Shown here: positions 25,793-40,109 of the stretch, piece after piece
Layout: every line of letters begins with the position of its first letter
How positions within the stretch are numbered: position 1 is the first letter of the stretch
Assembly (NCBI RefSeq): GCF_021155765.1
Contig: NC_060110.1
Location: forward strand, 23,334,001-23,398,000
Source of the DNA: Diprion similis
Lineage: Eukaryota; Arthropoda; Insecta; Hymenoptera; Diprionidae
Direction: 5' to 3'
DNA length: 64,000 nucleotides
Made by a program: the position numbers and the translations under genes
Notes under the pieces: model-generated
What the model was told of the DNA's origin: nothing
The model's database searches: none
Seen by the model: only the letters and a program-made list of their open reading frames with translations

Positions 25793-28700
25793 AATGAGGC
25801 TGAGGCCCGGGTCTTATCATCGATACCATGTGCCTACATCAGACTTCCACGAAGTGGAACTTTTGGTCAACATCAATAACGACAGCAACATCAAGAGCTA
25901 ATCATACATTGATAACTAAACAAACGGTGTCACGGGTAATGAAACTTGATATTATAAATGATCGTTACAACGAAATCGAAGGTGGTCGTGTATCTTTTCT
26001 TACGTTTGTATTGATGTTGATGTTGTTCTATGACGTTGGTGTGGGGATCAACAGCTCGATCAACAACGCAAAGTGGAAGAGATGCTGTGTTTAAGCGTGT
26101 AAAGAGACCCAGCAATTAAGCATCAAACAGTACCAAATCTCGAGACTTGAAATCGGATCGAACGTGTATCAAGAGATCTGGAGAACGTGAGAAAATCCGG
26201 TTTTCGGTACTGACGAGTGTTTGTGTGTGTAAGCCTGTGTAGGAACGATGCTTGTGACTTGACTGTACAAGTGCTAGTATGCTGTGTGCAGACTGCAGGC
26301 ATCGAGCCAAAAGTGATATTTATAGATCCAAGAAGAAGGTGTGAACATTTATGTTTAAGTATCGAGAAGAAGCAGGCGAAAAAACACAATATGGAAGTTG
26401 TTTCGACCAAGCGTCCGAGGTGTCTAGATCATTCGAAATGATTTGGTGATTTATCGGAAATCACACTGAAATTGAAGATATTAAAATAAAATTCTGGATT
26501 AGTAATCATCGAGGTAATCATCAAATTAGTGATTATGAGAAATGATTTATGGATTACAGAAATCTCTTTGTGACGTTAAGAAGAAATGGAAAAAAAAAAA
26601 AATCATTTTCTAAACTAGTATCTCGTAATCACTTTATATAAGTGTGTTTGACTTTGTGTCAAAATGTAGTTTCTCCGTAAAATTAATTGGATTTTTATCT
26701 TAAGTTTTTTTGGAATATCGGTCATATCGCTAACGAGAGCAAAAAGATACTTTGATAGTTGGTTTATAATTACGGATAATACGCATGAAGAAACTTCGAC
26801 GTGAGGAAAAACGAGAAAATTAAGACTAAGCTGAACATGTTTGTGGTTTGCTCGTTTATAAATCCCAACCAAATATTCGCCAAGTTGAAATATCTTAATC
26901 CCCAAACTCTCCGAGAAAACATGAATCGTTTTCACAAACTCCATGTGAACCCAGACGATGAATTTTATTCATCCGTTTATTTCTCTCTCTCTTTCCGTCT
27001 AGCTCATAGTCAAAAAGCCAAAAATTATTCTGTTCACTAGTAACTAATCGTAAATTAGAATGGCGATCATATTCTAAAGATTAAAAAAAGAAGAACAACC
27101 CAAACTGAAGTCAAGATTTTGATTACTGGAGATATTTGAAAATTAATTTTTGGATATGGATCAACCGAAGTGAAGTTAATTAATTGCTCAGCAATTGTGA
27201 GACTCGAAAAATAGAAATTTTTATATCTTCTAAGACACAACTCGAGAGGTAATCACGCTGCAGGAGTGGTCACAACTTGAAACATCAAAACAGAAACTGC
27301 TCTTCTACTTTTACCCCAAGATATATGAAAATGTACTAAAAAAAAAAAGGTGAGAGATAGAAAAGAAATAATTTATATATATAGCGAGACGATCCCAAGC
27401 CTTCATGAATCGAATCACATATCGATATTGTAATATATTGCCCATTCGCAAATAATGTGTCTCAATTGAAATTCTGCGCGAATGTAAATAAATTCCGCTT
27501 TCATATGGGCACCGAAAAACCTATATCGTTAATTATCTTCTTTCTTTGTCAATTTTTTTTCATCCTTAACGTCTGGTGCGTGACGATGAATCGATCGAAA
27601 CACGAACAGCGTGGTACATGAAAAAAAAAAAAACGAAGAGAAAGATAGTTTTTTTTTATTTACCTCTTTTAAAACGCAATGAAAAACAACGTAAAAAAAA
27701 ACACACACACCACGATTCGTCGTATGTACTGTTAATTGGTTTCTTCGCGCAGTGGTGAAAATCGATGAAATAATAAGTATATAATTTTATATACTTATAT
27801 ACATATAACAAAAGCAATTAACGTCAGGGGAAATAAAATTACGCCTCAAGTTAAGAAAACTCGCAGGGGATGGCTAAAAGAGACTTTTTAAAGCGAGTAT
27901 AGCTGTTTTTGTTCTCTCTCTCTCTCTCTCTCCAACTCTCTCTCTTTCTGCGCCAAGATTAGTAGATTTAAAAAATAAATACAAGCTGTAGAGAAAAACA
28001 ACAATTAGAAAAAAAAAAAAAGAAAAAAAAAGAAAAAGAAAAAGAAACCGGACACAAACAAAAAAGAATAAGGTAAAAAAAACTTTCACCGTTATCAGAT
28101 ATATAAATATCTTCTCTACCCCCTTCAGTGATGCACGATAAGTGTTCCTTTTTCTAATCTTTCTCCTCAGACCCTTAGCCTTCTTTTAATCGACACTATT
28201 TCTTTGATATCATTATCAACCGTCGTTGCCGCTAGCCAATCGTCTGTCAGATACTTCGGTAAAGAATTGATAGCGCCTCTCTTCAATGAAGCCCATACGT
28301 TAAAAGCATTAAAATACATTTCATATCGCGGTGACGTCGCTTCGAGATAATATAATAAATAAAGTGCGCGTGTAAGATAATTTAAATTAATAACGTACGT
28401 CGGGCGAAAGATAAAAAAGACTTTGATGAAAGAATCCGACGTTGTTTTTGTTTTTCTTTTTCTTTTTTTTCATTTTTTTTTTTTTTTTTATCAAAAGAAA
28501 AGCACGATTAGAAGAAAGACAAGATAAATGAACCGATTTGAATATATAATATACAATAACTATAATTCAAATGGCTATGAAAAAAAAAACTTTTCCAGCG
28601 CAAAAATATTTCTATATTAGATATTTGCTTCAATCAGATTAATTTTATTCCATCGTATACGTAATTATCGACACAATGAATTTTTCTTTTTAAGATGAAA

Positions 28701-29100
28701 AATTCGAGTTTGAAATTTTTTCTCCAATCTTACGTAACTATACTTTCGTTCGTTACTACTTATACATTAAATTGTACATATATAATGACATTTTTCTGTA
28801 CAAGTAATTAACTGACAATCAGTTCAATTGGCTAAATACTTCGAACTATATCACTCTCATGTCTGAGTTAGGTATTTTGTATATATATATATATATATCA
28901 TATAGTATGGTAAATATATTCTAGCCTATTCTATACATATATTGTATATAATATAAACTAAACTTCTCTCCGCAATATTATTCATAGATGTGTACGCGTG
29001 TTGAAACTTGATAAGATAATAACCTCACTTATACACGAGGAGTTTTTCGCTACAAGGAGAAAGACGTAGAGAAAGAGAGAGAGAGAGATAGAGAAAGTGA

Positions 29101-29139
<39 letters not shown>

Positions 29140-29283
29140 AATATACACATGCATATGCACAGAATGAAAGGTACCTGATTGTTATTAGGTATATAGAGTT
29201 TGAAATTCTTTGGAGAATCATCTCTTGTAAAGATAACCCGAAATCGGTATTGGCAAGGTTTACTACACACGTAAGTACCTATG

Positions 29284-29329
<46 letters not shown>
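29284..29329. repeat. (TA)n microsatellite
   Basis: About 23 uninterrupted ta units. A second run lies nearby at 29,107-29,137. Confidence 0.95.
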
Positions 29330-29334
<5 letters not shown>

Positions 29335-29970
29335 CATTATTTCGTCTTGCTGGCAACGTCAAAAAGTTCAACAAACTTTATATTGAATAAGGTTTAGACG
29401 CGTGAGTTTCGCCGCGGACGAAAATTTCGCCGAGTCAAAATGACAACGGCAGGAAGAGAAGAACAAAAAAAAAAAAAAAAGAGGAAAAGTCACGTTTATC
29501 GGGAGGACGATATGAAAAAAAAAAAATTCAATTAATTCTTTTTCACAATTTTTCAAATTTTTTTCATTTTTTTTTTCATTTTTTTTTGCTTTTTTGCTTC
29601 TCTCATCTTAACCGGCGCGTGATGTAGAGAAATTTCTGAAAAAAAAAAACTGCATATAATTCGTGTTCTAAAATCCCTTCGGCATTGAATAAATAATATA
29701 AAAATGAATATTGCTTCAGGAGTTAGAATTTGAAGAAAATGAAACAAGGAAAGAAAAAAAAAAAAATGGTATCCAATATTATTAGAAGATCAATCTATTG
29801 GCCGATAAAACCATTAATGAGAGAGAAAGAGAGAAAGAGAAAGAGAGAAATTCATTCTCCTTCACTTTCTCTTTCGTTGATCATTGACCGAGAATAGAGA
29901 AAAAGTATTCTTATGATCGATAAATATTTTACTATCACATGACGCAGTAGCAGCAGCGCCGGCAACAGGA

Positions 29971-29995
29971 GGGGGGGGGGGGGGGGGGGGGGGGG
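29971..29995 (+). repeat. Pure poly-G run (25)
   Basis: Twenty-five consecutive G bases, unusual in an AT-rich genome. The length may vary between reads or alleles. Confidence 0.95.
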
Positions 29996-30538
29996 ATGAT
30001 AAAATAATAAATAAGTAAGCGAAACGTATTCCGTAATACAATATTCATCCGATCTTGTACGAAACACGTTTTCTTCACCGATAAGAAGAAATAAAAGCGC
30101 AGAGCGAAAAAGAGGGTGTATTTTTTGTTTTTCTATTTTTTATATTATCAGTTTTCTTTTCTTCTTCTTCCTCGTCTTCTTCTTTATTCACCGTGACATT
30201 ACAGCAGTGTAAACGGCGATCCGTCTCTCACGGTCAAATGCCGCAGAGCACAGAGATATATGCAATATACGTATACATATATAGGTGTGACTATTACTTA
30301 TACTTGACAGGCACTCGTTTAGTATCCTCTTGACCGAAAAGATATAGGTACCTAACCCTTCGTCGTGGGTTCCTTTTTACCTCGGCCTCTAGGGCTACAG
30401 CATCTCGACTTTTCCGGACTCGAGTGAATTACGAATGAGATGAGGAGAAAAAATAAAAAACAAAGTAAGTAAGAAAGAAAAAAAAAAAACAAGAAAATCT
30501 CAACTTTTCCAAACGGTTTTTTCGTGGGTTGTTTTTTA

Positions 30539-30565
30539 CCCCCCCCCCCCCCCCCCCCCCCCCCC
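30539..30565 (-). repeat. Pure poly-C run (27)
   Basis: Twenty-seven consecutive C on the plus strand (G on the minus strand), 0.54 kb from the poly-G run at 29,971 and in the opposite orientation. Confidence 0.95.
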
Positions 30566-33500
30566 TCCACTTTAACCGATGTTTCGAAGAAGATAACGAT
30601 AAATTTTCTTCCTCGTTCTCAAAAAAAGCTTCGATAATATCAATAATTATTATTATTATACACGTACACGATTGTTTTGATCTTTAATTTCCAAACGCAC
30701 ACGTACAAAATATTTTCTTATAAGCTGTGCAGTTTCAATTTGTTTAGTTGGTTTCTTTTTTTTTTTTTTTGTCTTTTTTTTTTTCATTCGAAACGTAAGA
30801 AACATAAAGTATCGTTCGTCATACATACACACGATCACCGAAATCTACGACGAAGGTTTCCTCACTGCGGAAAATTAGCCATAACGTGTCTGCCTCCTTT
30901 TATTACTATTTATTTCTATTGATTTATTAATTTTTTTCGCTTACTTATTTGTTGAGCGCCAAATAAAAAAAAAGCCCAAGTATTTGCGCACCCGTAAATA
31001 AGTATCCGCGAATAATAATAATAATAATAATAATTATAATTATCTTGTGGTACGATAAGTTCATTTGAGTCAAGTCACAAAAAATATAACACCTTTGTGT
31101 TTGACGTATATAGGTATACATATATACATACATGTATAATAAATATTTGCATCGGTTGTGTTTGATCGTTGAGTGTAGAAAAAAAAAAAAAAAAAACGAA
31201 ACCAAACCAAACGAACCAAACACACAAAATTAGAATGGTGTTACTAACGAATAATAAATGTGAGTCGTTATTTTAAATTCTCTTACGTATTCGATGCCGC
31301 TTCTCGTTGCATCGTGAAGAAGAAAATTTCATATCCAATAGCAGTAAATTGGGATTTCGTTGCAATTTTTGCAACACATGTGCAAGATATTTACCTGAAA
31401 CAGAGAAAAAAAATTACACGATTATTATTATATATTGCATTATATATATACAGATAATGCAATTCCACAGTTTATTACACAGAAAACAAAGATAAAATAG
31501 ATTTCACGTAGTGAATGAATCAAAAAAATAAAATAAAAAGATCATCTCTACATTTTTTTTTTTTTTTTTTTTTTATGTGTACACGCAAAAACCGTAATTC
31601 AATGATTTATCTTTACGAGCATAAGTAATGCTCGGTAAAAGAAAGAAGAAGAAGAAAAAAAAAAAAAGGTTGGCTCATTACAACATGTTTGAATGAAATG
31701 AATAAAAAAAAAAAATTTTCAAGTCGAAGAAAGAATTTATTTATCCCTGAAACAAATTACAGATTTCGAATCGAATAAAGTAAAAAAGAATTATCTCTGT
31801 TGTATAAAACACAAGTTTAACATTAAAATGACGTTAATAAATTCACTTAAATGAAAATAAACGTGACATTATATATATATATATATATAAATCGAATATA
31901 ATAATACAACATAATGGTGCGGATAATTAAAATTAAACGAGGTCACACTTAAATACCTAGAGATAAAAAAAAATTTTTACGGTCGAGCAAAACTTTTCCA
32001 ACATCGAAATGTGGGTGCAAGAATATCGCTTGAATTGTCGTTGATTTAATAAAAGTTAGAAAAAAAAATATCGTAAACTAAAATAAAAAATAAATAAATT
32101 AATTAAAAAAAAAAAAAAACAAGTCAGTATAGTCGAGACGGAGGCAAAGAAGTAGAAAATCGGTGGATGGTAGAAGGATTCGAATGGCATGCGAGGATTT
32201 TCACAGGGGTAATGTCTCGGCGATCAGTTCATTTCCGGTCCGGAGCTCGACGGCACCGCGTTGATTTAATGTATTTCACTCAATTTCCGGTGGGCACGTC
32301 AAGAGTAGAACTGCTTCAGATTCTGCCGGCAAATTTCGGCGGACCAAAATTTTCACTTTTCATTAGCAGATCTGCGGTCATTTTTTTGCGGCCCACACAA
32401 GCGAAAATTTCCGTTTAAAACGACACATTTTTTTTTTTTTTTTTTTTTTTTGGGGGGGGTTTTATTACTCAACTATGGATTGGCGTATCGTAAATAGCAA
32501 TATATGTATTTCTAGGGAATTAAACGATCTACTCAAAAGGTCTTCAGCGATTTTTTCGTAAATCTACTGATTCAAAAGTTATTTAAGGTTAAGAATCAGT
32601 TATGTCAAATTTCACGACTTTTTTTTTTCATTTTCGCTATGAAATAATGGTTGAAAAATTAACAAATTATGAAATTTCTCAAAGATCATATTATCTTCCT
32701 CAAATTTCCCAAGTTTTTAATGTAAACTATTGTACAAAATTTATATTTTCATCAACTTTTGAACCAACATGTATAGGTATACATTTTATACTCGCGGTTA
32801 CGTTCGGCGGGATGGAAACTTATAAACAACAACAACAACAACAATAATAGTAATAATAATAATAATAATAATAATATGCGTGAATGATTTTTCAGAATTA
32901 AATCGTATGATTGATTGTGATCTATATTATGAATGGTAATAATAATTGAGGTTATTTCATTTGCCGAATCATACAAATTTATCGTTTCTAATTAATTAGA
33001 AAAATTCTACGTATTCGATTTCTTTCAGTTTATTCTATTTCTATTTCTTTTCATTCCCAACAACGAACTGAAGAAGAAAATCTTTGTCTCGAAACGATTT
33101 CCAAGGAATTCATTTGTGAACTAAAATCAGAGTTATTTTTCATTCAAACTCGATGAAATACGTACATATATATATATATATATATATAGGTTTATTATAC
33201 TCTATAAATATAATAGAATAATCACGTTGTAATGTTTCTCAGACTTTGTTAATATCATAAGGTGTTTACAGTTGAAATCAAGAGTTTATGAAAAGAGGAA
33301 AGAGAGAAAGAAAAAAAAAACAGTTTTCCGAATCACACAGACTTTTTTTTTTAAATTAGTTTCAATTTTTTTTTTTTTAACCTCTTTTTCGTCATGTTTT
33401 TATTTTTGCTACACATTTGCGCGTCTCGATAATTGCACTTTTCCAAAAGATAATATTGCATTTTGAAAACTTGCATTATCGGCACAATGGTCGTGAGAAT

Positions 33501-34125
33501 TTCTCTCTCTCTCTTCTTATTTTCTCAAACACGTGAAAACTAATTATTGCAAGTAAAATAATCCTAACGTGTAATAGAAAGTTGTTTATTTTTTTTTTTT
33601 TTTTTTTCATTTTCATCAACCGCACGAACCGAAATAAAAATAAAAGACTCTTGCTATCGGCTTCCCGAATTAGAATTCCTCCCGAAGCTCGTAATTTCGC
33701 AAAAAATTGCACAAAACTCAACTTGCCCGCCACCTTGCAAATACAAATACAAATACCATAAAACACAAAGTGCAAACGCTTGAACGCGGAGCTAATAAAT
33801 TCGCACATCGAAGGCATCAGAATTTAATGGTAGACCGTCGAAGGATAATGACGATAATAATACGCTTCGATCGTTTATTATTATCATTATACATCGCCGA
33901 GTTCTGGATCAGAGCATAAAATCTGTACATATAATAATCGAATCGCTTCCGCGCTCCACTAGCCGATCATATCTTATTTATTATACATGTATAGCATTTG
34001 AAAATATATATATATATCACTTCCTGGGAGAAAGAAGAATTTAGGAAAAAAAAAAAAAAAAAAAAACCAAAAAGCATACGTAATATTTTTAATGTAACTA
34101 TAAATATTTATTTCCACACCACCAG

Positions 34126-34149
34126 CCCCCCCCCCCCCCCCCCCCCCCC
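34126..34149 (-). repeat. Pure poly-C run (24)
   Basis: Twenty-four consecutive C on the plus strand, placed between AT-rich sequences. Confidence 0.95.
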
Positions 34150-34960
34150 AAATAAAATTACCATTCAAATAACTTTCTGTATAAATAATACATATTAGTA
34201 ATAATAATAATAATAACAAGGCATTGAATTAAAATAATATATTTCAATAATAGAAATGTTTCTTTTCCATTTAATGCGTAGCATAATAATGATACTAAAA
34301 AATTTATTTAACGAGTTAAGAAATATTTAAGACTTCTGTCCAAAGTTTAAACTCACGCGGAAGTAAGTATATATATATGGACGGGGAGGAGAACGAGGAA
34401 GATTCAAGTTTCAAGTAAGTACACTTTCGCACATAAAACACACGGAGCAAGTGCATGCAGATTGCAAACTTTCAGAGAATCAGAAAATCGCAGATTTAAA
34501 AAAAAATTAAAACTGTCTCTACTTTTCATATTTTACCCAAAATAAAAAAAAAGACGATAATATTTCCAATTTTTTGCATAAAGACACACGCACGCACACA
34601 GTATTAATTATCCGTTTAATTACAACACGTCGGAAGAAATCCGCGGAGATTATTACATTCACCATCTCTGTTAAATAAAACTTAAGTGACAAGCCTGATA
34701 ATAATACAAAAAAAAAAAACAAAAAAAAAAACAAACAAAAAAAAATAAGATATTTCTCCATTTCAATTGCATTAAGATTTTTATAAACCTCGTAGATAAG
34801 AAGATAAGAATTCTTCGCCCGCTTTGCTTCTCTTCAGTTGTACTCTATAGCAACGTGATTAGATCGATAATTATGACAAATCGATAAAACTATAACATTT
34901 CTCCTTATATAGATATAGATGTGTGTATATATTTATATATATATATATATATGTATATAC

Positions 34961-35052
34961 ATTTTTAAGTACGAAATTTAGATCTATTTATCGAATGATA
35001 TCGGAACCGTAAGATCATTCGATAAATAGATCTAAATTTCGTACTTAAAAAT
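34961..35052. repeat. Perfect 39-bp hairpin
   Basis: The left arm, 34,961-34,999, starts atttttaagtacgaaattta. It is repeated exactly inverted at 35,014-35,052, with a 14-base loop between. All 39 positions pair. Arms this long without a mismatch are not explained by the neighbouring simple repeats. Possible explanations are a small hairpin RNA precursor, a recent foldback or palindromic insertion, a hairpin-ended element relic or an assembly artefact. No coding sequence is involved. Confidence 0.9.
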
Positions 35053-36200
35053 AAATACGCATACTTTAAACAAAATGAATATATACTTGAGAGTTTTTAT
35101 TTTCAAATAAATTTATGAAAACACCAATACATGCAATAAATTATCACGTACAAGAATGAAAACCACAAACAGTATAACTTATCGTTATCGCCTCGATATA
35201 TATATATATATATATATATATAAACAATAAGGTTTCTGAGGAAAAAAAAAAGTATTTGGATGATAAATTTAGTATTAAATACATGTAGAGAATCGGTGTT
35301 TCGACCCCATTTGTAAATTACAATCTTGACCTTTGGGATCATTTCACAAAAATGTATAATTGGGTATGTATTAAGGCGTTTATATAAGGTGTATACATAT
35401 ACGATGAAAGACCGGGTCACACCTCACGTCAGATTCAATAGCAACATTTAAAGTTCGAACGTGTGCATGGCAGCCAGAATACACCTTAAACGCATTTAAT
35501 TCTATATTCCGTACAAAGTTCGCTTCATCTGCATACCTACGTCTAGATTATTCGTATAGATAATTTATAAATTTATACATATATCAGTGTAACAACAAAA
35601 CGTGATTCATTATTAGGTAAACAACCAGTAGTGGTTGAGAAAAAAAAAAAAAAAAAAAAAAAATGTGGAGAATAGATTTCTCGCCAATTGAATCTTCAGC
35701 GGTGAAAAAAAAAAAAATAAAAAAAAAAAATTAAATAAAATAAAATAAAATAAAAATAAAAGTTTATGAAGAATAATAAAAAGACTTGCCTATCGATGAT
35801 AATTAATTATTGTTATTGTTTTTGTTGTTATACACGTAATAAATGATCAGGATTCGAAATAATCACAAGTATAATAATCAATTAACTGATACACGGTATA
35901 TGGTTTATTACTAAAATGACAAGTGTTTAATTATTGTTAGCGGAATGGTTGAATTAAAAGGAAAATAAGTTAATACGGGAGACAATTTCTATAACACAAC
36001 GATAAGAAGAAGAAAAGGAAAGGAAAGGAAGAGAAGGGAAAGAACCGCAACGACAAAATGCGTCATATATTATGAACTACTGTACTTTGGACTCGGAAGT
36101 CCACCAAGGCTTCATTTTACATTTAATATACACGCTTGTAAACATACACCTATAATATTTATACCAAGGTATATAGCAAGTAACGTGTAGGTACGTACGT

Positions 36201-36231
<31 letters not shown>

Positions 36232-36353
36232 CTTATATACACATGCATGACATCGTATATCAAAACCAGTAGGAGGATGCTCGTACAAAGATTACCAACC
36301 GTACGATTTAGACCTTTCTGATGCACGCAATGCGTGCAAACAATACGATAACA

Positions 36354-36354
<1 letters not shown>

Positions 36355-36391
<37 letters not shown>
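36355..36391. repeat. (GAT)n microsatellite
   Basis: About twelve gat units, giving a false polyhistidine frame on the minus strand. Confidence 0.95.
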
Positions 36392-37167
36392 ATAATCCAC
36401 TAACCAGTTGCTCGACCAGCGCGATGCACGACAAAGTCCCCGAGGACTAAGATCAAGAGATGAAATCAACGAAGCAAAATGAAAATGTTTTTAAAAATAG
36501 AAAACTATTAAAAATAATTAGACACGCGAGAAATATCGAGGTGTAAAATTGGCAACATCGCCAATCCAATTTAGCGAAACTGTATATATAATTATATAGT
36601 AATTAAGTAAGCAGTCGGTCACTCCAGTTTTCAAATGACAGGCAAACCCGGTCGATAAAAAAGTTTTGCAAAATCTAGATATAACAGTTTTAGAACAAGT
36701 CGATCTTTTCGGTAGACGAATCATCGAGTAAACAAACGTAAGTGACGGGTAACGTCGTGACGTCAAATTGCAATATTTGCAGAGACGAGTGATAAAATAA
36801 TTGGGTATGCATAACGAGAGGACAATAAATAGGGTATCACGTCATTTTTCTCCTCGTCGCTGATATAGAACGTGAAAAACTCTTCCTGATTACCTGGGGA
36901 AACATATCGCCTTTAAAATGCACATCGATTTTTTTGTTTCAGATGATCCGATAACGAGTTATAATCTTCACCGCAAAACAACTCTCTTTTAAAGCGCCTC
37001 CGGAGATTCGCCGTCACAGGCGTATTTATCAACATTTTTTACTGAAAATTTTTGTCTAACTTACTTCAGAAGTTCTACCACAATATGTAGATGAATTGAA
37101 TTGAATAATATTGCTTATATCGCCGTAAAAAAATCGCGAAAATATGCCTCTTTTACGCTTTTAAACA

Positions 37168-37188
37168 CCCCCCCCCCCCCCCCCCCCC
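37168..37188 (-). repeat. Pure poly-C run (21)
   Basis: Twenty-one consecutive C on the plus strand. Confidence 0.95.
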
Positions 37189-38056
37189 AAACGGTATAAT
37201 ACTGTACCCGAAAAGCAGAAAGTATCGTAGGGGATGATCAGAATTGGGAGTGCATAGATAGAATTGGCACAAAGCTATACAATCTATCCATATGCCATAT
37301 GCTATACGTTCAAGTTAAATATTTGATGTATATATCGATTGAAACGGATGCATGGATGGATAGATGGAAATGAACCGTGTCCGTGACATGTCATGCTTGC
37401 ATTACCCGGGCAGAGCAGCATGAGGGGGAAGTTTGGAATCATATATCGCGAGAGACGATTGTCGAATACAAAACGAGAAGAGAAAAAAAAAAACCGGTGA
37501 ACCTTTAATAAAGTTGATAAAGATAAAAATAAACTATATTTTATTAAAGTATTATGCAATACTTTCTGTTATAAACGGTTAGAATTTAAAGTTTACAGGT
37601 TTCTTCTTTTTCTTCGTCTTCTTTTTTTATTTTTTTTACATTTTGTAGTTCAATGATTGCCTGTATCAATTCCATTGACACTTCCATAACACCCCAAGGG
37701 TTTGCAATACGTTCATTTCCCGTCAATTTCCTAGCGTATAACGTAACAGTCATTGACGGAATGGGGTTTAGAACCGAATCGTATCGTGGACACGATAACT
37801 CGTCGTTCGTAGTTATGGTCCCATGAGTATAAAGCACCTATCGGACAACCATATACACCATTATACTACAATATTACCACCTTCAATCGTCATGAACGTT
37901 ACCACGTTTCGCAATATGGATAGTTCCAAGGGTTCGTTTCTCTGCTAATTGTAAGAGTTCACAGATCCGTAACGAATGATCACGAAGTGACAGCATCAAC
38001 TTGCACGATCTTGAAACCATTCAGCATGAAGCAACTATCCTAAATAATTCTGATGC

Positions 38057-38084
38057 CGATGATGATGATGATGATGATGATGAT
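38057..38084. repeat. (GAT)n microsatellite
   Basis: About nine gat units, giving a false polyaspartate frame on the plus strand. Confidence 0.95.
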
Positions 38085-40064
38085 GGATGTGATGCAGCAT
38101 CGCAAGGTTCGGAAAGAGTCTGTTTATCAAGCATCGTCGACGTGACTAATTTACCCTTAATCTTTGAAAAGTTCACACTACAGATAAAGAGACTGATTTA
38201 CCGCGTGTTAATTGTCTTGAAAATAGAGAAAGATAAAGAGCCTGAAATCCAAGAAACGAGGATTACGAAACTCATCTTCGTGAATGGTGTACGACCTTGG
38301 AATCTCTACATCGTTATACACTGTAACACGTTGTTCATACTTACATTATGAGGTAAAAACAAAAAAAAAAGAAATTTCATCAGGTAGCGCACTCTAGAGT
38401 TCTCTCTACGATTGTACAGAGTTTATCTCATCTAGATTTAAATCATGCGTATGAAAGATGTTTCTGCATCTTTTATTCTGAATACTCAAGAGTGACGATT
38501 CTTTCCTTCAATTGATTTTCCTCTTCCTTTCCAGCACTTGATCAATATCCCAGACACGAGTTAGTATGTCAGGCTATTATCAACCCTCCAGTTTCCTGAT
38601 TTTCAGAATATCACGAGTCAAAGTACTTGAGAGTTGCATTCTGCCTCCCGTGATGTGATTTTAAACACTCTCTATTACGAAATGACAAAGTTGGTATCGC
38701 AGTAGGAAGGATAAAACCCAAAGCTCATTATCTGGTCAAGTGCAATGACTTGAAATCATCTTCCATTCACTAAAGTGATAAGAAACGATGATAAATAATC
38801 TCATATCACGAAAATCCCATCAAACGGATTCCAAGGTGAATGGATCAATCGGATGGAATCACTTTACATCCTATCAGCAAACGATAGCTTGTATACCTAA
38901 TACGTATATATAACGCGAGTGAATGAACATATCCTACGACGAGGTAAAATAAATTTTCATTCTACTTCCCTCTTAATTTTCCCAACATTAAAAAACTTCT
39001 CCTCAAATTCTGTAGTTATACGTGTCAAGAGTTTTACTACAGTTTTCACATATAAAACCACAAGTTATCGACATACCTATATATATATAGGTATATATAC
39101 GTTACATTATACAACAGACGTTGGAGAAAAAAGGAAGAAAGGAAAGGAAAGAAAGAAAGAAAGAAAGAACGAAGCTGCAACTCGACGATGCGGAAACGGT
39201 TTGTTCTAAATGGAGGAACATCAATCTTGCAGAGAAAAATCTTAGCATCCGTTACGGCACTCGCGGTGCCGTTGCTGGCATGTAAATCGTATGTACGTAC
39301 GTATGTATGTATGTGTGTATGTATATACATATATAGACCTACAAGTACCAGGGTATTCCGGGTGAGAATACGTATTAATGCGACAATTTGCATTTTAAAT
39401 AAATGACCAGCGTCGTCGACGACAGAAATTTTTACACCGCGTTCACCGGACGAATGGACGAACGAATGAACCGAGTTGACGAACCGACGACGACGACGAC
39501 GAAGTTTATACGATTTGGTAATTGAACGGCTCGAGGGCCGCAGCCAAAGCAAAAGCAAAAGCAAAAGCCTCGAAAAAGGAGGAGGAGGAATGAACTTCGA
39601 CTCCGTTCTCTCGTGTAATTTGCATTTCAAAGTTATTTCGCAAAATTAACTTTTACCTTAGCTTTCCAACAACTGCGGACGAAAGTGTCATTTTCATTTT
39701 CACCTTTTCCGTCGCGCTTTTCCTCCTTTACTTTTCTTTTTCCTCGCGTTCACACCAAACCTCAACACTCTCTTCTTATTCTTATCCTTATTCTCCGTTT
39801 ATTTTTTTTTTTTTTCTTCTTTTTCTTTTTCTTATCCCTTGTATAATATTGGGAAAATTATTTAAAGTTCGAAAGGTACACGCACGTTGCGATAAACTTG
39901 GAGGAACACGTCGATCCTCTAAGGATAATAATAAACGTCTCCTTACAAACCGCGAAACTGAGTCAAGGACTCAAGATATAGAAAACCTTATAGTATATCC
40001 TATAGGATAAACCCTGAATCTCTTGAGGCTGAAGTTAGTAACGTTAGCATGACGATATATTAAA

Positions 40065-40090
40065 GGGGGGGGGGGGGGGGGGGGGGGGGG
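40065..40090 (+). repeat. Pure poly-G run (26)
   Basis: Twenty-six consecutive G bases. Confidence 0.95.
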
Positions 40091-40109
40091 TTTACTATTT
40101 TCGAATTCT

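Larger units (their letters stand above)
16351..34960. other. Gene-poor, microsatellite-rich interval
   Basis: No protein gene is supported over 18.6 kb. It contains several TA runs (19,119; 21,290; 28,880; 29,107; 29,284; 33,168), GAA, GA, ACTCG and AAGGC repeats between 23.1 and 23.7 kb, pure G or C runs at 29,971, 30,539 and 34,126, and a repeat-family copy at 22.1-22.6 kb. About 23.8-26.4 kb is somewhat less AT-rich and includes one CAG-rich possible exon, listed separately. A 'cagggtggcc' motif at 20,609 repeats the one at 11,502. Confidence 0.6.

Noticed and set aside
36355-36391. Tandem direct repeats considered as a CRISPR-like array
   Set aside because: These are plain trinucleotide repeats without spacers, and the window is eukaryotic. 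No repeat-spacer structure was seen anywhere.
39046-39630. 194-codon minus-strand open frame
   Set aside because: It is built from polyL, polyR, HTHI/YTYV and FLSFF stretches encoded by several microsatellites. The middle part is ordinary in composition but matches no family I know.
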